Both the position numbers and the translations under genes were made by a program. A stretch of 64,000 nucleotides of DNA from Dromaius novaehollandiae (Eukaryota > Chordata > Aves > Casuariiformes > Dromaiidae), in contig NC_088099.1 of assembly GCF_036370855.1 (NCBI RefSeq), forward strand, positions 146,647,017 through 146,711,016. The letters are read 5' to 3'. Positions 22,901-31,941 of this stretch are shown here, piece after piece. Positions within the stretch are counted from its first letter, which is position 1; every line of letters starts with the position of its first letter. The notes under the pieces are model-generated. The model searched no databases, had not been told where the DNA came from, and saw only the letters and a list, made by a program, of their open reading frames with translations.

Positions 22901-25250
22901 AAAGTTGACTTAATTGAACTGTCAGAGAAGGGCTGCAGTGACTTTGACTTGCAAGCTGAATTAGAGAGATCATTTTTGTCAGAACCATCATCTCCTGGTC
23001 GTACAAAAACCACAAAAGGGTTCAAACTTGGCAAGCACAAGCATGAGACCTTCATAACTTCAAGGTAAGATGAATTTAATGAGTAAACAGTTAATGTGTT
23101 CTTGCTGCGAGGATTGGTAAATGAAGTTTTGTATACTCTCAAAATGTAGACTGTCTTTTAAATTGCATCTCCAATATGGAGAATGGCTGACATTCAGTAA
23201 GAATAAACTTTTGCATTAACTGAGTTATCATGATTTGTCATGACAGTGGAAAATCTGAGTACATAGAGCCTGCAAAGAGAGCTCATGTTGTGCCACCACC
23301 GCGAGGAAGAGGCAGGGGAGGATTTGGACAAGGGATTCGACCACACGATATCTTTCGTCAGAGGAAACAGAATACAAGCAGGCCACCTTCCATGCATGTG
23401 GACGATTTTGTTGCTGCAGAGAGCAAGGAAGTGGTTGCTCCAGATGGGATACCACCAGCCAAACGACCACCAAAAGTATCGCAGAAGATATCTTCACGTG
23501 GTGGGTTCTCAGGGAATCGTGGAGGACGAGGAGCTTTTCACAGTCAGAACAGGTTCTTTACACCACCTGCTTCAAAAGGTATGTTGTCTCTTATATTAGA
23601 ATTGGAGTAAATGAATTAATGATGCTAAAAAATGCTTCGGTAGGATCCCACTTAACTAACAACAATTAATCATCTGTGCTGTGAACTGTTCCTGGAGCAG
23701 TGTGCCTGGGAGGGAGATAAGCTCTTGGGCACTAGGAAAGTTCTCTAGAGTGCTGTGGAGTTAAACCAAAGCTGCAACTTCCTGTGTTGCCTCTCTCTCT
23801 AGCCCTCTGGTAATCTTACATAAGTAGTTAGCCGTTTTCTTTTCGATCTAACGGTCTTGTATATAGCAACTGTTGGAGTGCTTCAGAGCTGTAATGAGGG
23901 GAAAAAAAACCCTTCCCTGCCATTTGTGATACGGTAGTTCCTAAAATCAGACATTACAGTACATCTCTGCACTTAAATGAGACTTGAATAGAAAGGATGG
24001 AGGAGCCTGACAAGAATGAGATGCAATTTTCAATGAACTTGGAGATTCTGCTAGAGTATTAAGTTTCTTTCATTTGCAGACAAGGTTGCATTCCTTTCCT
24101 CTCCATCTTCTAATTAAGGCAAGTATTCCCTTGCACAGTAGAAGCAGAAAATACTTGCACTTAGTAAAGTTATAAATACTAGAATTTACTTTAGCGTAAA
24201 AACTTAAAATATAGGAGTCCATCTTAATACAGCAGATAATGTTGTGAAATTTTTTAAAACCAGAGTTCATGTCTGAAAAATAGATATTTTTCTCCTGATT
24301 CTGTGCATAATACAATAACGTGTAGACTGTGATGAGTTAGAATACTAAGGGCATATTGATGCAGAGTTGATTTTATTTATTTGAATTATGTAAATACTGC
24401 ATTTACTCACCCTAAGCATTGCGAAGATTAAAATTAAAATGTGAGATTTACTCAACAGCGTGTGGGTTTTTTTCTCCATATCTAGGAAATTACAGTCGTC
24501 GTGAAGGTGCTCGAGGCTCAAGCTGGAGTGCACAGAGTACGCCCAGGGGAACCTACAATGACAGTAGAGGTGGTCAAAGCAATTTTAACAGGGGTCCACT
24601 GCCACCATTGAGACCATTAAGTTCAGCAGGTACATGGTATTCATATGGGCATCGAACTATAGAAAATTCCTTGAATTTCATTTTTGCTTTACAAATGAAA
24701 CCATGCAAGGATGCTACAGACACCTTGAAATTCAGCAAATGTTTTAAGCATATATGAACCGTTGTCACTGAGACTGTCAAATACATGCTTTCATACGAAC
24801 TGTCCTGTAATCCATAAAACTTGCTGAATTGAACACTTGATCGCAGAATCTTAATTTTGCATTCAGATTTTTGCAATTCAGTTGTCTTCGTAACTACATG
24901 GTAATTATAGAGCCAGTCAAAACAAAAATGCTTGCCTAAAAGAAAAGTGAAAATTAAAAGGAGAAAACAGACCCAGTTTGTGTCTCGTCTTGTTTTTGTT
25001 TCTTATGTTTTCACAGCACCTACTACGCCTAGGGTTTTTTCTTTTTTTTTTTTTTTTTTTTTTCAACTGAGTATACTTTTCTTTGCTTTAAGGCTACCGA
25101 CCGAGTCCTCGCGATCGTGCTTCCAGAGGCCGGGGTGGAATTGGACCGTCTTGGACAAGTGCTAATAGTAGTAGCAGTGGTGGCTCAAGAGGGAAGTTTG
25201 TTAGTGGAGGCAGTGGAAGAGGTCGTCATGTACGTTCCTTCACACGATAA
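335..25250 (+). CDS. VIRMA: VIRMA (virilizer homologue, KIAA1429), all but the first coding exon
   Basis: VIRMA is the largest scaffold of the nuclear m6A writer. It binds WTAP, HAKAI, ZC3H13 and RBM15, recruits METTL3/METTL14, and is linked to methylation near stop codons and in 3' UTRs (family knowledge). Twenty-three GT-AG exons join in one frame: 335-450, 694-780, 1204-1252, 1906-2074, 3007-3129, 3653-3937, 4494-5646, 6659-7150, 7883-8037, 9449-9531, 12491-12584, 12709-13253, 13869-14104, 14833-15085, 16270-16487, 18138-18270, 19293-19445, 21357-21517, 21692-21788, 22898-23064, 23247-23578, 24486-24629, 25093-25250. They total 5403 nt, or 1800 residues plus TAA. Human VIRMA is about 1812 residues, so only about 20 N-terminal residues are missing. 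In order the protein has a conserved N-terminal region, a proline tract, an acidic tract, a long helical middle part, and an Arg-Gly-rich C-terminus. No frameshift or premature stop was seen. Residues below are numbered from the first codon in the window. Confidence 0.97.
694..780 (+). CDS. VIRMA: VIRMA exon, residues 39-67
   Basis: The acceptor is TTTCCAG and the donor GTATGT. It encodes TSPHTFQLDLFFNNVS, followed by a segment ending FDRLG, which is near-identical to the mammalian protein. Confidence 0.96.
1204..1252 (+). CDS. VIRMA: VIRMA micro-exon, residues 68-84
   Basis: A 49-bp exon with acceptor TTTAACAG and donor GTAATG. It encodes SLEYDENTSIIFRPNAK, one residue from the human segment as I recall it. 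It is too short to stand out as an ORF; phase continuity on both sides supports it. Confidence 0.95.
1906..2074 (+). CDS. VIRMA: VIRMA exon with polyproline tract, residues 85-140
   Basis: It encodes VNTDGLVLRGWYNCLTLAIY, then an uninterrupted run of 11 prolines followed by Gln residues. The donor is GTAAGC. The proline run is a candidate site for SH3 or WW-type contacts or simply a linker; its length probably varies between species. Confidence 0.96.
3007..3129 (+). CDS. VIRMA: VIRMA exon, proline-rich linker, residues 141-181
   Basis: The acceptor is AATACAG and the donor GTAGAA. It encodes a low-complexity linker with the motifs GEKEDQFNGSPPRPQPRG and PPGPPPPDDDEDE, running from proline-rich into acidic sequence. 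Confidence 0.95.
3653..3937 (+). CDS. VIRMA: VIRMA acidic exon, residues 182-276
   Basis: The acceptor is TTTTCCTAG and the donor GTAAGT. It contains HREDYFEPISPDR and then a very long Glu/Asp tract (about 3745-3937) built from GAG, GAA and GAT codons, which behaves like an in-frame coding microsatellite. The human equivalent is also acidic, but I expect the exact length to differ. Confidence 0.95.
4494..5646 (+). CDS. VIRMA: VIRMA large exon, residues 277-660
   Basis: The longest coding exon (1153 bp), with acceptor TTCTTCTTAG and donor GTATGG. It begins DDGYEQISSDEDGIADLE and carries the start of the helical repeat-like core. Well-kept segments include RGAKWVTALEE, ALNVRQLKAGTKLVSSLAEC and LKLNAFKALDSVISMTEG. 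It ends ITGPPERDDPYPVLF before the split Arg codon. In the human protein this region helps form the WTAP-binding scaffold (family knowledge, not visible here). Confidence 0.97.
5647..6658 (+). other. VIRMA intron after the large exon
   Basis: 1.0 kb, AT-rich. It contains chance ORFs only; no RNA gene or repeat was recognised. Confidence 0.7.
6659..7150 (+). CDS. VIRMA: VIRMA exon, residues 661-824
   Basis: The acceptor is TTTTTGCAG and the donor GTAACT. It encodes YLHSHHFLE, FLAQSQKGLLFF and QRCTASEETDHSDLLGTLHN, ending in LITLMEYYSKEALG. It is amphipathic and helical in character, typical of the armadillo-like core. Confidence 0.97.
7883..8037 (+). CDS. VIRMA: VIRMA exon, residues 825-876
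   Basis: The acceptor is TTGTTTCAG and the donor GTACAG. It encodes DSKSKKSVAYNYACILILVV and LLKLCKADENN, matching the human segment closely. Confidence 0.96.
9449..9531 (+). CDS. VIRMA: VIRMA exon, residues 877-904
   Basis: An 83-bp exon encoding KWLEPLKNLRFEINCIPNLI. The acceptor is CCCCTAG and the donor GTTAGT, a weaker donor than most in this gene. Confidence 0.95.
9532..12490 (+). other. Longest VIRMA intron in the window
   Basis: About 3 kb. It contains a 23-base T homopolymer at 10896-10918 but no recognised transposon. The 11.1-11.9 kb part is less AT-rich than its surroundings and could hide an old repeat, but none could be named. Confidence 0.7.
10896..10918 (+). repeat. Poly-T tract
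   Basis: An uninterrupted run of 23 T followed by a short C run, in a VIRMA intron. It may be the A-tail of an unrecognisable minus-strand retroelement or a simple expansion. Confidence 0.85.
12491..12584 (+). CDS. VIRMA: VIRMA exon, residues 905-935
   Basis: A 94-bp exon after the longest VIRMA intron in the window. It encodes NIDSLMTPDGVGLPTALRVL. The acceptor is TTATTTTAAG and the donor GTATGA. Confidence 0.95.
12709..13253 (+). CDS. VIRMA: VIRMA exon, residues 936-1117
   Basis: It encodes QQKDLKWNLAVIQLFS, TTLHRVTTISMARCTLTLLK and LLRGGSFEFKDMRVPSALV, essentially identical to mammals over long stretches. This is the most conserved core segment by eye. The donor is GTATAA. Confidence 0.97.
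13869..14104 (+). CDS. VIRMA: VIRMA exon, residues 1118-1195
   Basis: It encodes VIEPHDISVALNTRKLWSMH and MLRRICVQLCDLASPTALL. The donor is GTATTT. Read-through here would add about 50 intron-encoded residues before a stop. A short human isoform is known to end in this part of the protein, but no matching signal was confirmed here. Confidence 0.96.
14833..15085 (+). CDS. VIRMA: VIRMA exon, residues 1196-1280
   Basis: It encodes NTEDKEKQYTGQTTRLLALL and DALASHKACK. The acceptor is CCTTTCAG and the donor GTATTT. It starts in phase 2 and ends in phase 0. Confidence 0.96.
16270..16487 (+). CDS. VIRMA: VIRMA exon, residues 1281-1352
   Basis: It encodes DIALIIPSSSEGSVSELEQL and MMFLTEHDYGFYHLK. 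The acceptor is TTCTCATAG and the donor GTATGG. It is somewhat more diverged from mammals than the preceding exons. Confidence 0.95.
16488..18137 (+). other. VIRMA intron, 1.65 kb
   Basis: It holds a short GT-rich stretch at about 16719-16757 and opposing chance ORFs around 17.0-17.6 kb with no family resemblance. Nothing else was recognised. Confidence 0.65.
18138..18270 (+). CDS. VIRMA: VIRMA exon, residues 1353-1397
   Basis: It encodes SLRKHSSALYTVLKRV and DTGELASSFLDFMRQILNSD. The acceptor is CAAACAG with a weak polypyrimidine tract, and the donor is GTAAGT. Confidence 0.95.
19293..19445 (+). CDS. VIRMA: VIRMA exon, residues 1398-1448
   Basis: It encodes GCCGEDGNLMEVDG, AELKHLLQNKEETPENL and LELEKHVM. 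The acceptor follows a strong T tract, and the donor is GTAAAA. The following intron carries the CR1 fragment. Confidence 0.94.
19846..20850 (+). mobile_element. Degenerate CR1 non-LTR retrotransposon fragment (3' part of ORF2 and 3' UTR)
   Basis: It lies in the VIRMA intron after the exon ending at 19445. The text follows the CR1 reverse-transcriptase 3' region in order: a counterpart of the GACCTGGATGA segment near 19976, then TTGTGGATGGCACTAAGCTG (the classic 'tttgcagatgacaccaagctggg' region), AGAGGGACCTTGATAA at 20065, a GAGAGGGTCC-like part near 20438, GAGGGAGTTAGGCTTGATTA near 20496, and TTGGGCTGGATGACCTGCAG near 20799, the usual CR1 3' UTR phrase. It is in the same sense as VIRMA and heavily mutated, with internal deletions and many stops. 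No terminal 3' microsatellite is clear, so the ends are approximate. Confidence 0.82.
21357..21517 (+). CDS. VIRMA: VIRMA exon, residues 1449-1501
   Basis: It encodes DRSKEDDGLESLLDNIVG and DQDAEPVLSAPDSLQNLFNN. The acceptor is GACCTAG and the donor GTAAAA. Confidence 0.94.
21692..21788 (+). CDS. VIRMA: VIRMA exon, residues 1502-1534
   Basis: A 97-bp exon encoding TYVLADVMDDQLKSMW and AEEIDTDLDM. The donor GTAAAAG repeats the first seven bases of the next exon (see findings). Confidence 0.95.
22565..22640 (-). mobile_element. Possible CR1 3'-end remnant
   Basis: On the + strand the phrase around 22570-22612 (ATTCATAGGACTGTAG ... GAGGCCTCACTGCAGGTCGT) reads like the reverse complement of a CR1 3' end ('gaagggacctcaggaggtcatctag'). 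It is short and diverged, so this is a weak call. Confidence 0.35.
22898..23064 (+). CDS. VIRMA: VIRMA exon, residues 1535-1589
   Basis: It encodes VKVDLIELSEKGCSDFDL, FLSEPSSPGRTKTTKG and KHKHETFITS. The Ser-Pro rich stretch marks the move from the folded core to the disordered C-terminus. The donor is GTAAGA. Confidence 0.96.
23247..23578 (+). CDS. VIRMA: VIRMA exon, RG-rich C-terminus, residues 1590-1700
   Basis: It encodes SEYIEPAKRAHVVPPPRG, GRGRGGFGQGIRPHDIF and SRGGFSGNRGGRGAF. The RGG/RG motifs suggest RNA binding and arginine methylation. AKRAHV and similar basic clusters could aid nuclear import (inference). Confidence 0.97.
24486..24629 (+). CDS. VIRMA: VIRMA exon, residues 1701-1748
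   Basis: It encodes NYSRREGARGSSWSAQSTPR and SRGGQSNFNRGPLPPLRPL. It is disordered and Arg/Gly/Ser rich. The acceptor is ATATCTAG and the donor GTACAT. Confidence 0.96.
25034..25063 (+). repeat. Interrupted poly-T tract before the last VIRMA exon
   Basis: A T run with a single C interruption, ending about 30 bases before the acceptor AG of the terminal exon. It doubles as an extended polypyrimidine tract. Confidence 0.8.
25093..25250 (+). CDS. VIRMA: VIRMA terminal coding exon, residues 1749-1800
   Basis: It encodes YRPSPRDRASRGRGG, a Ser-rich linker, and the C-terminus GRGRHVRSFTR, then TAA at 25248-25250. The acceptor AG at 25091-25092 follows a long interrupted T tract. The C-terminal residues match the human end as I recall it, which fixes the reading frame. 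Confidence 0.97.
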
Positions 25251-25445
25251 AATGAGAGCTAAAGGAAAAGCCAACCACGTGGACTTCTTGTGAAGATGAC
25301 AAAGAAAAATGGAGGCACTAAAGGACCAATTTGGAGTTACTGGGTATCTGGAGGACACCAAGAGAATATTTTTGTCTGAAGAGAACAGTTTTTGTTTGAT
25401 ACAAGACTTGAAATTTCAATAAAATTCAAGACTTTTTGTGTACAA
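25251..25445 (+). other. VIRMA 3' UTR
   Basis: A short 3' UTR between the stop and the region just past the AATAAA. It is AT-rich, and GT/T-rich sequence follows the signal as expected for a downstream element. Further use of distal sites cannot be excluded. Confidence 0.7.
25418..25423 (+). terminator. VIRMA polyadenylation signal AATAAA
   Basis: A canonical AATAAA 168 bases after the stop codon, followed within about 15-40 bases by TTTTTGTG and a T-rich stretch (downstream GU/U element). Confidence 0.8.
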
Positions 25446-28400
25446 TTGTATATTTTTTTGTTCCTTTTGAAAGAACGTTTTAATTTTTGTGGACTTTGGT
25501 AGACAATATTCAGTAAAGAAACTCTTTGAGTTAAGACTTGAAGGACTTTTAAAATACTCATTGTGCCAAAAGAAGGGTACAGGTGTGTTGTATATGACTT
25601 ATTACTGCAAGAAAATTAAAAAAATGTGTAAGGCAGTTTTGGTTTTTTCTCTCAGGTTTAGAGCCGTTAGCCCTTTTTTTTTAGCCAGTCTGTAATTAAT
25701 GAATGAGGTATATCTGACCCACAGTTGAAGTAGAAGGGGAAACACTTAATAGAAGATTGACTTAATCTGTGAAAGAAAACAAATGTATAAATGTAATTTA
25801 TATAAATTTTGTTGTACATCCTTGATGTCATGATTAGACACTTAAGTAAGATCCTGCACCTGTGTGAAATCCATAGAATATCTTTCATTGACTTCAGTGA
25901 GAATAAGGTAACATCCTGGTATTTACTTTACCACTCCAGCTTATGTATTAGGAATATAAATATCCTTTCACTGGAAAACAGAATATGCTTCAAGGTTAGA
26001 AGGCAAGATACTCCTGCTTTGAGAGTCTGGAGTTAATGAGCTGCTTACCTGGCTGCAGGCTTGTGTAGTTGGGGAGAGGGGCTAGAGACAGATGCATAAA
26101 GTGAACAACCTCATAGTGAAGCATTAACACCAGACCTTTCCTTTGAATAGAAGGTTTGGATTTGTGTTTCTATAATTCTTCTTAGACTGAGATATATTGC
26201 AAAAAGAGAAACTTTGAGAAGTAGGAATTCACGAAGAAATGTTACCACTAGATTTACCTCCAAATTTATTTTCATATTAAACTCAGTGACTGAAGTAAGC
26301 TTTTTACATGCCTGCATTCCTTTGAGCTCCATGGGATGTCATAGAAATAACCAGTTCCCAGTAACCTTGTGTTGGATATTTGGATAGGCTGAGCAGTGGT
26401 AGCTTTTTCTTAAAGACTATATAAAATTTTTACATATGATCTCCACTATTAGACTTCACTGAGCTTGATTTTTTCACTTGCCCTTTGATCTCTTGACATT
26501 ACAAAAGTGCTATGAAGGGGTCTTTGTCTACTCAAGCAAGGCGTGGTTGTGCTGTTCTTGTTTTAAGTAATCTTACTTTGGACAGCTAGTCTGCATAGTA
26601 TCATAAGCTTTAACACCCTATTTTAAGTGTTCCCTAAAATATGAGCATACTTTAAAATGAAAATTTTCAGCTTTATACTGACTGGCTAGATTAAGTAGGT
26701 TTCTATTCGAACTGTAGAAGGCCCCCTCTTGCGTGTACTTTCTTCTCTTTGTGGAGACTGCAGGCCACACTGTCCCACAATTTCTGAGAGTTGATGAGTT
26801 TGCACAAAGTCAATTGACATAACCTATAAAAGTGGTAAAGTAAATTTTTCTACTAGCTGACTGGGTGTGGTTAAAGGGAATAACATTGGTTCACAGAGGT
26901 ATGTATTTTAACATTGTTTAGATAACAGGGTGGACAAAAATTGCTTGGAAGTCAAAACTTTCTGAATGGTAAAAATAAGGAAGATGTAATTTTACAATAA
27001 TGAACTGTAATGACTAAAATGGGTGGAGCTCTCAGACATTACAGGTATTAATACTATTTTTTTAAAGAGCACTGCATAAATATTTTTAAAGCTGACTAGC
27101 TCCTTTACGCCATGTGTTTAAGGTTTTTTATTTTTTTTAGAAATTTTACAGCATTTGAAACTAGCAGGGATGCGAATGATTTGTTTTCAGTCAGGGAATT
27201 TGAAATGAAAAGTGAAGAAAAGTATTAAGCATGGAATAAATGTGTAAATATTCCATACTGCTTCTTGAAAATATGAGATATGGCATGTCACACTGGTCAT
27301 TTTCAAACTAGGAAGAAATAAAGGGTTGGTTACATTGTTCAACATGAACACAATCTCTGTAAATTTAGTCAACCTTGAAAAAGAAGTATATGTCTATTTT
27401 TTTTTTGAAAATAATTTAGTTCTGAGGTCCTTCACTGCACAGTGGTTCCTTTCTTGGATAAATTTAACTTGAAATAATGCTGTAAATGCCATGTTTAAAA
27501 TTTTGAGTTACTTGGTTTGACTCTTAATTTTTACCTTGAGCAAATAACATTTAAATCATTAAATTTCACTTTTTATACCATGCCAAAAAAGGAATTTAAG
27601 TTTCGTTTCCTAACTGGAACACCAGAACACTGGATGTGGCTAATGGCAATGTCAAAATACTTTTTAGTATCATACACTTACCTGATGAGCAAAGCATTTG
27701 GGAAGAGCAAGTAATGTTGAACAGTTCCACAATACAGTATACTTCTTCCTCCTAAAGTCCTGTGGCTGAGTACACGGACTGTATGTCTGACAGTGTATGT
27801 TAAAAAAAGGAGAAAATATTAACAAGAGCTGCTTTTTAGGTTTACATTTGTAAGAATTGCCTTGGTTAATTTAATGTCCTAGTTAAAGGACTGATAAAAA
27901 TGCATAGCTGGTGGGCTAATGGTGAGACAAGTTGTGTGCATTTTTTTTATTTTCAAAATCTTCAGCAGCTTGTTGCTTGTTATTCTATACTGTCTGAAGG
28001 CCAGATGTAGATGATGTATATAAGCAGATAAACAGGTTTTTTTGCAAGATGCACTACTCTTTAATGTTGTGACATGCAAGCTTTTAGCCTTTTTTTCACT
28101 GAGTAACTTTTCCCATCAGGTAAAACAATATGCATGAGAAAGTTAATACAGGCTGCATGCAGCAAATGCATGCTCTGGCTTGCCCTGTATCCTGACTGTT
28201 AATGTTCAAGCAAATGCATCTCAAGATTACAACCTATGAAGTGAAACTTCTGAAAGACTCTTGTTTTCCTGATCTTACATATTCTTACCTCACATGTAGG
28301 ATATATAGTGGATAGGGAAAACCTATATAGGGATAAGATCCCTTTAATTGATGGATAGTGTATTTTTCCCTTCTTGCCAGTTTATTATCCTGCTGTCTCT

Positions 28401-28756
28401 GCAGGACTGGCCATCATACTCCTGTGTTCTAGTTTTTGGCTTTGCTAGTTCTTCTCTCCTTCAAAATGGCTGCTCATCCCCTTCAGAAACTCCCATCTGG
28501 AAAGCAGGGAAAACTTCCTTGAGCAAGAGGCTGTTCAATCAAATGCTTCCCTTATTTATTACTAAATACATCTCCTTTACTTGGCAAAAAGCCAGTCACA
28601 ACTGACTGGTATATAGTCTTACCTACTTCAGTGCGTTGACCCTCTAATACAGCTTATTCATGGCTTTCTGTACTGTGCATCCAGTGTAGCTGAAGTATGC
28701 TATTTCATCTGATAAAGAGGATACTCAAAAATAACAGAAAGAAGTGAAGCAAATTG
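25446..28756. other. Tail-to-tail intergenic region
   Basis: AT-rich DNA between the VIRMA poly(A) site and the most distal candidate poly(A) site of the minus-strand RING gene. All ORFs here are short and unlike known proteins. No RNA gene, CpG island or recognisable transposon was seen. Confidence 0.6.
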
Positions 28757-28777
28757 CATTCATCATTATATATACCC

Positions 28778-28783
28778 TTTATT
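28778..28783 (-). terminator. Candidate poly(A) signal of the RING gene (distal)
   Basis: AATAAA on the minus strand, with T-rich sequence about 40 bases further on. A second copy lies at 28957-28962. Use would give an unusually long 3' UTR. Confidence 0.3.
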
Positions 28784-31700
28784 AATTCAACTTTTATACA
28801 AAGTGTACTTCAAATTGATACAAATACTGTTACTGTTTCTTTTACAGACTAGAGTTTAAGGTCCGAGATACCACTGTTTTATCCTTCTTGTATGTATAAA
28901 GGTAGAAAATGTAAATAGATTGGCAGTGAACCATAATGCTGGAAGACAGTTCAGTGTTTATTTGTTAATATAAAGTTGCATAGAGTTGTAGGGCTTTGTA
29001 AAGGCATTTCTCCGTGTGATAAAAATCTCCCTGACCTACCGTTCTTCATCCAAGCAGCAATACATGAGGAAGGAAAAGGCTAGTACTGCTCCATTTAAAT
29101 ATTATCCAGCACTTCTGCATAAAACAGCTGTAGAAAAGCACCATGCCAAAAACATTGAGGAGAACAGCATATGGAAAATTTAAATTTAATTTGCAAGGCT
29201 CCCCATTCTAATATGTCAGGAACTGTTTGCCACCTGGGATTTACTAATACATTGAACTTATGAAAACCAGAGAGATAACACATTTCCCCAGTTAAAATAC
29301 TTTACTGTAATATGTACTTTGCTTGACTGTACAAATTGGTTCTCTTCTGCCCTAACAAGAAACTATTGTATATGTGTGCTGTTAAATTAATGTCTTATAT
29401 GACTGTTAATCTAGTACTAGAATCATACTAACTAAAAACTCTGTGCTTAATTATTAAGGCCAGCATAACTCTACCTTGCAACTCTGACATCTCACTCAGA
29501 TGCATGTTTCTGTATTGTAGAAGCCTTTTAGAAAGTCTCATTTAAACCTAGAGGAAGCTTTCCCCCAAAATACTGTTACCTTTCATGAAAGAATGCAAGC
29601 CTAGCCATAATGGTCCATACTGGCCAAGCCCATTGACACTTTTCCTTTGGGAGGAGAGAAGGACAGGGCATGTAGCTTTATTAACGAATGAAACAGAGGA
29701 AGCATGTCTTGAACTTGACCTCTCAAATGGAGAAGTTAGTGTAAGGGAACTAATTTAAATATAGCTGAATTGGCCTCTTATGTCTTCAGAGTAAACATGT
29801 AAATTCTGATTTTTCTTTCAAAGACAAACTTACTTACCACTGACTTTAAAATGCTAATTTATATAGATCCTTAGTGTTATCCTTTATTACCCAATTTAAC
29901 GTAATTGTCAGGATTTGCTCAACTCCTTATAATTTCATGTACTTTACTTAACAGCTTGCTCTCAGAGTTTTATTAGAGAATCTCCCAGGTTTGGTACTGT
30001 TACATTTAGTACCCACTTAGTTGTGGATAAAGGTTTAATTTCCTTTTAATTCTAATGCTATTTTAATTGTAATCCCACAAGCTAGCAAGCTAACACGTAC
30101 AATGGTGAGCGGGTGCACAGGCTGGTGCAGCTGTATCACTGCTCTCAGGCTGAGAGAAGTTGATGGAACTGCAGTTTCTCTTTCTTTCCACCCTCCATTA
30201 ATCTGGGCCTGCTCTACTGTTTGTGCTCTCCCTCTTCTAGCTGCAAAGTGCAATTAGAAGCAACTAATGATGCAACTGTTTGCATGGTTACTGGTCCATT
30301 TGAGTAACTGTTCAACTCCCTATCAGCACAGTCCCCATTGTGAGGGAATAGAATCAAGATGTGATTCAGTCTGAGAATATTTAGGATTCTTGTTACCTTG
30401 TTCCATGCTCGAACCTTCTGGTAATGTAATTTTAGCAGTCTTTCATATAATCCTAAAATACAATTATGACTAGGGAACTGTGCATTTCCAAGTGAACATC
30501 TACACTTACTCAAAGTCTTCTACAATATTTGGACCTTTAGTTTTTATGAAAAAGATTAACAGACTATTTAAAAGAAAAAATATCCTTTGCTTCTGCCAGC
30601 TGTTATTAAAAGCTGTAATACATGAGATTGGAAAAGCTAAATTTAGATAAAATTCTAATCTAATGGGCTATTTAATTTCACTCTAGTTTAAGAAATAGGT
30701 AAAATGATGACTACGTTCAAGCATACACAGCCCTCTGTGTGAGTGATTCATTAGCAGAAGAAAGTCTTAAGTGCATCGGTTATCATCACTAAGGAATGTG
30801 ATTAAGCTCAAAATTGAATGATTTTCCAGTGTAACTGGAGAGATCTGGTGTTATTAGCTAATATACCTCCATTTAAAATATCTCTGTGAGTGCTTTCTTT
30901 CTGCTAAGGGAAACCCAAGCTGACAGGTCATTCCAGCTACAAGTGGTCCCAAAGCATTTCCATTTTTGAACACTGGAATTTCAAACTCCAGAGCTGGCCA
31001 CTAGGAGCTACACAGACTGCACAGCAGAAAGTGCTCACTTTACACCGAGGAGCTGTTTCCTTGTGGAGTTTTGTCTGTCCCCTTAGGATACAGACAGCAG
31101 ACCAAATGCTAAGTAAATATTAAATAAGCCCTATTTTCTGCACTAGAATTAGGAATGTCATCCTCTTTTTTGTAACTAAAAACAAACACAGATCCAATTA
31201 TGCAAAAAGCATGGAGCTGATAATGTGCTTTTTGTGGTCAGAATGTAAAAGATAAGGTGATCATTACTGCCCTCCAATTCAGGAAGGATGATCCAGCTCA
31301 TCTTGATAGAAGGAAGGATATAGAATTTTGAAGGAATTTTCTTCTTTCACTTTAAGCAAGGTATATAAAGTTACATCATAGAACCACACAGTTACACTAC
31401 ACAGAAAAACATCCTGAAAAAACACTGATTCTAATAGCATGAAATCTGGAATGGCCAAGCAGCTTCAAAATCAGTATGAATGCTGAAACAGAACCACAAA
31501 GACCACAAACACTAACAGCTTGCTTATTTGGAGCACAAGATAATAAGAGCATTCTTAGGTTCTAACTACAACTTTAATGTGTCCACTGATGTATGTGTAG
31601 TGACCACTGAATGCTTGGTGTGAAGGAAGTTTAAATCTTAGCTACTATTTTACTGTCTCACATTGTTAGATATGGCTGCTTAAGAGATGCGCTATGTCAT

Positions 31701-31935
31701 GAGTTGGGAAAGACTGCTGTAATGACCTAAATGCTGTCAACAATTGTAATTTCATCTAGAATTTAAGTGTGAACTAAAAAATAAACATTTGGAGATAGCT
31801 CTTCCTATGAATATTTTCTTTCAGGAAAAAACCTTTACAGGAGAGTTATTTCAGCCAATTTCTAAGTGCACACAAGGGCTGAACATGTGTACATTTCCTT
31901 TCAGTGGCACTAAAGAAAAAAGTGAATTAGAAGGA

Positions 31936-31941
31936 TTTATT
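31936..31941 (-). terminator. Candidate poly(A) signal of the RING gene (proximal)
   Basis: AATAAA on the minus strand, about 1.5 kb after the stop codon at 33459-33461. It is one of several candidates. Confidence 0.3.
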
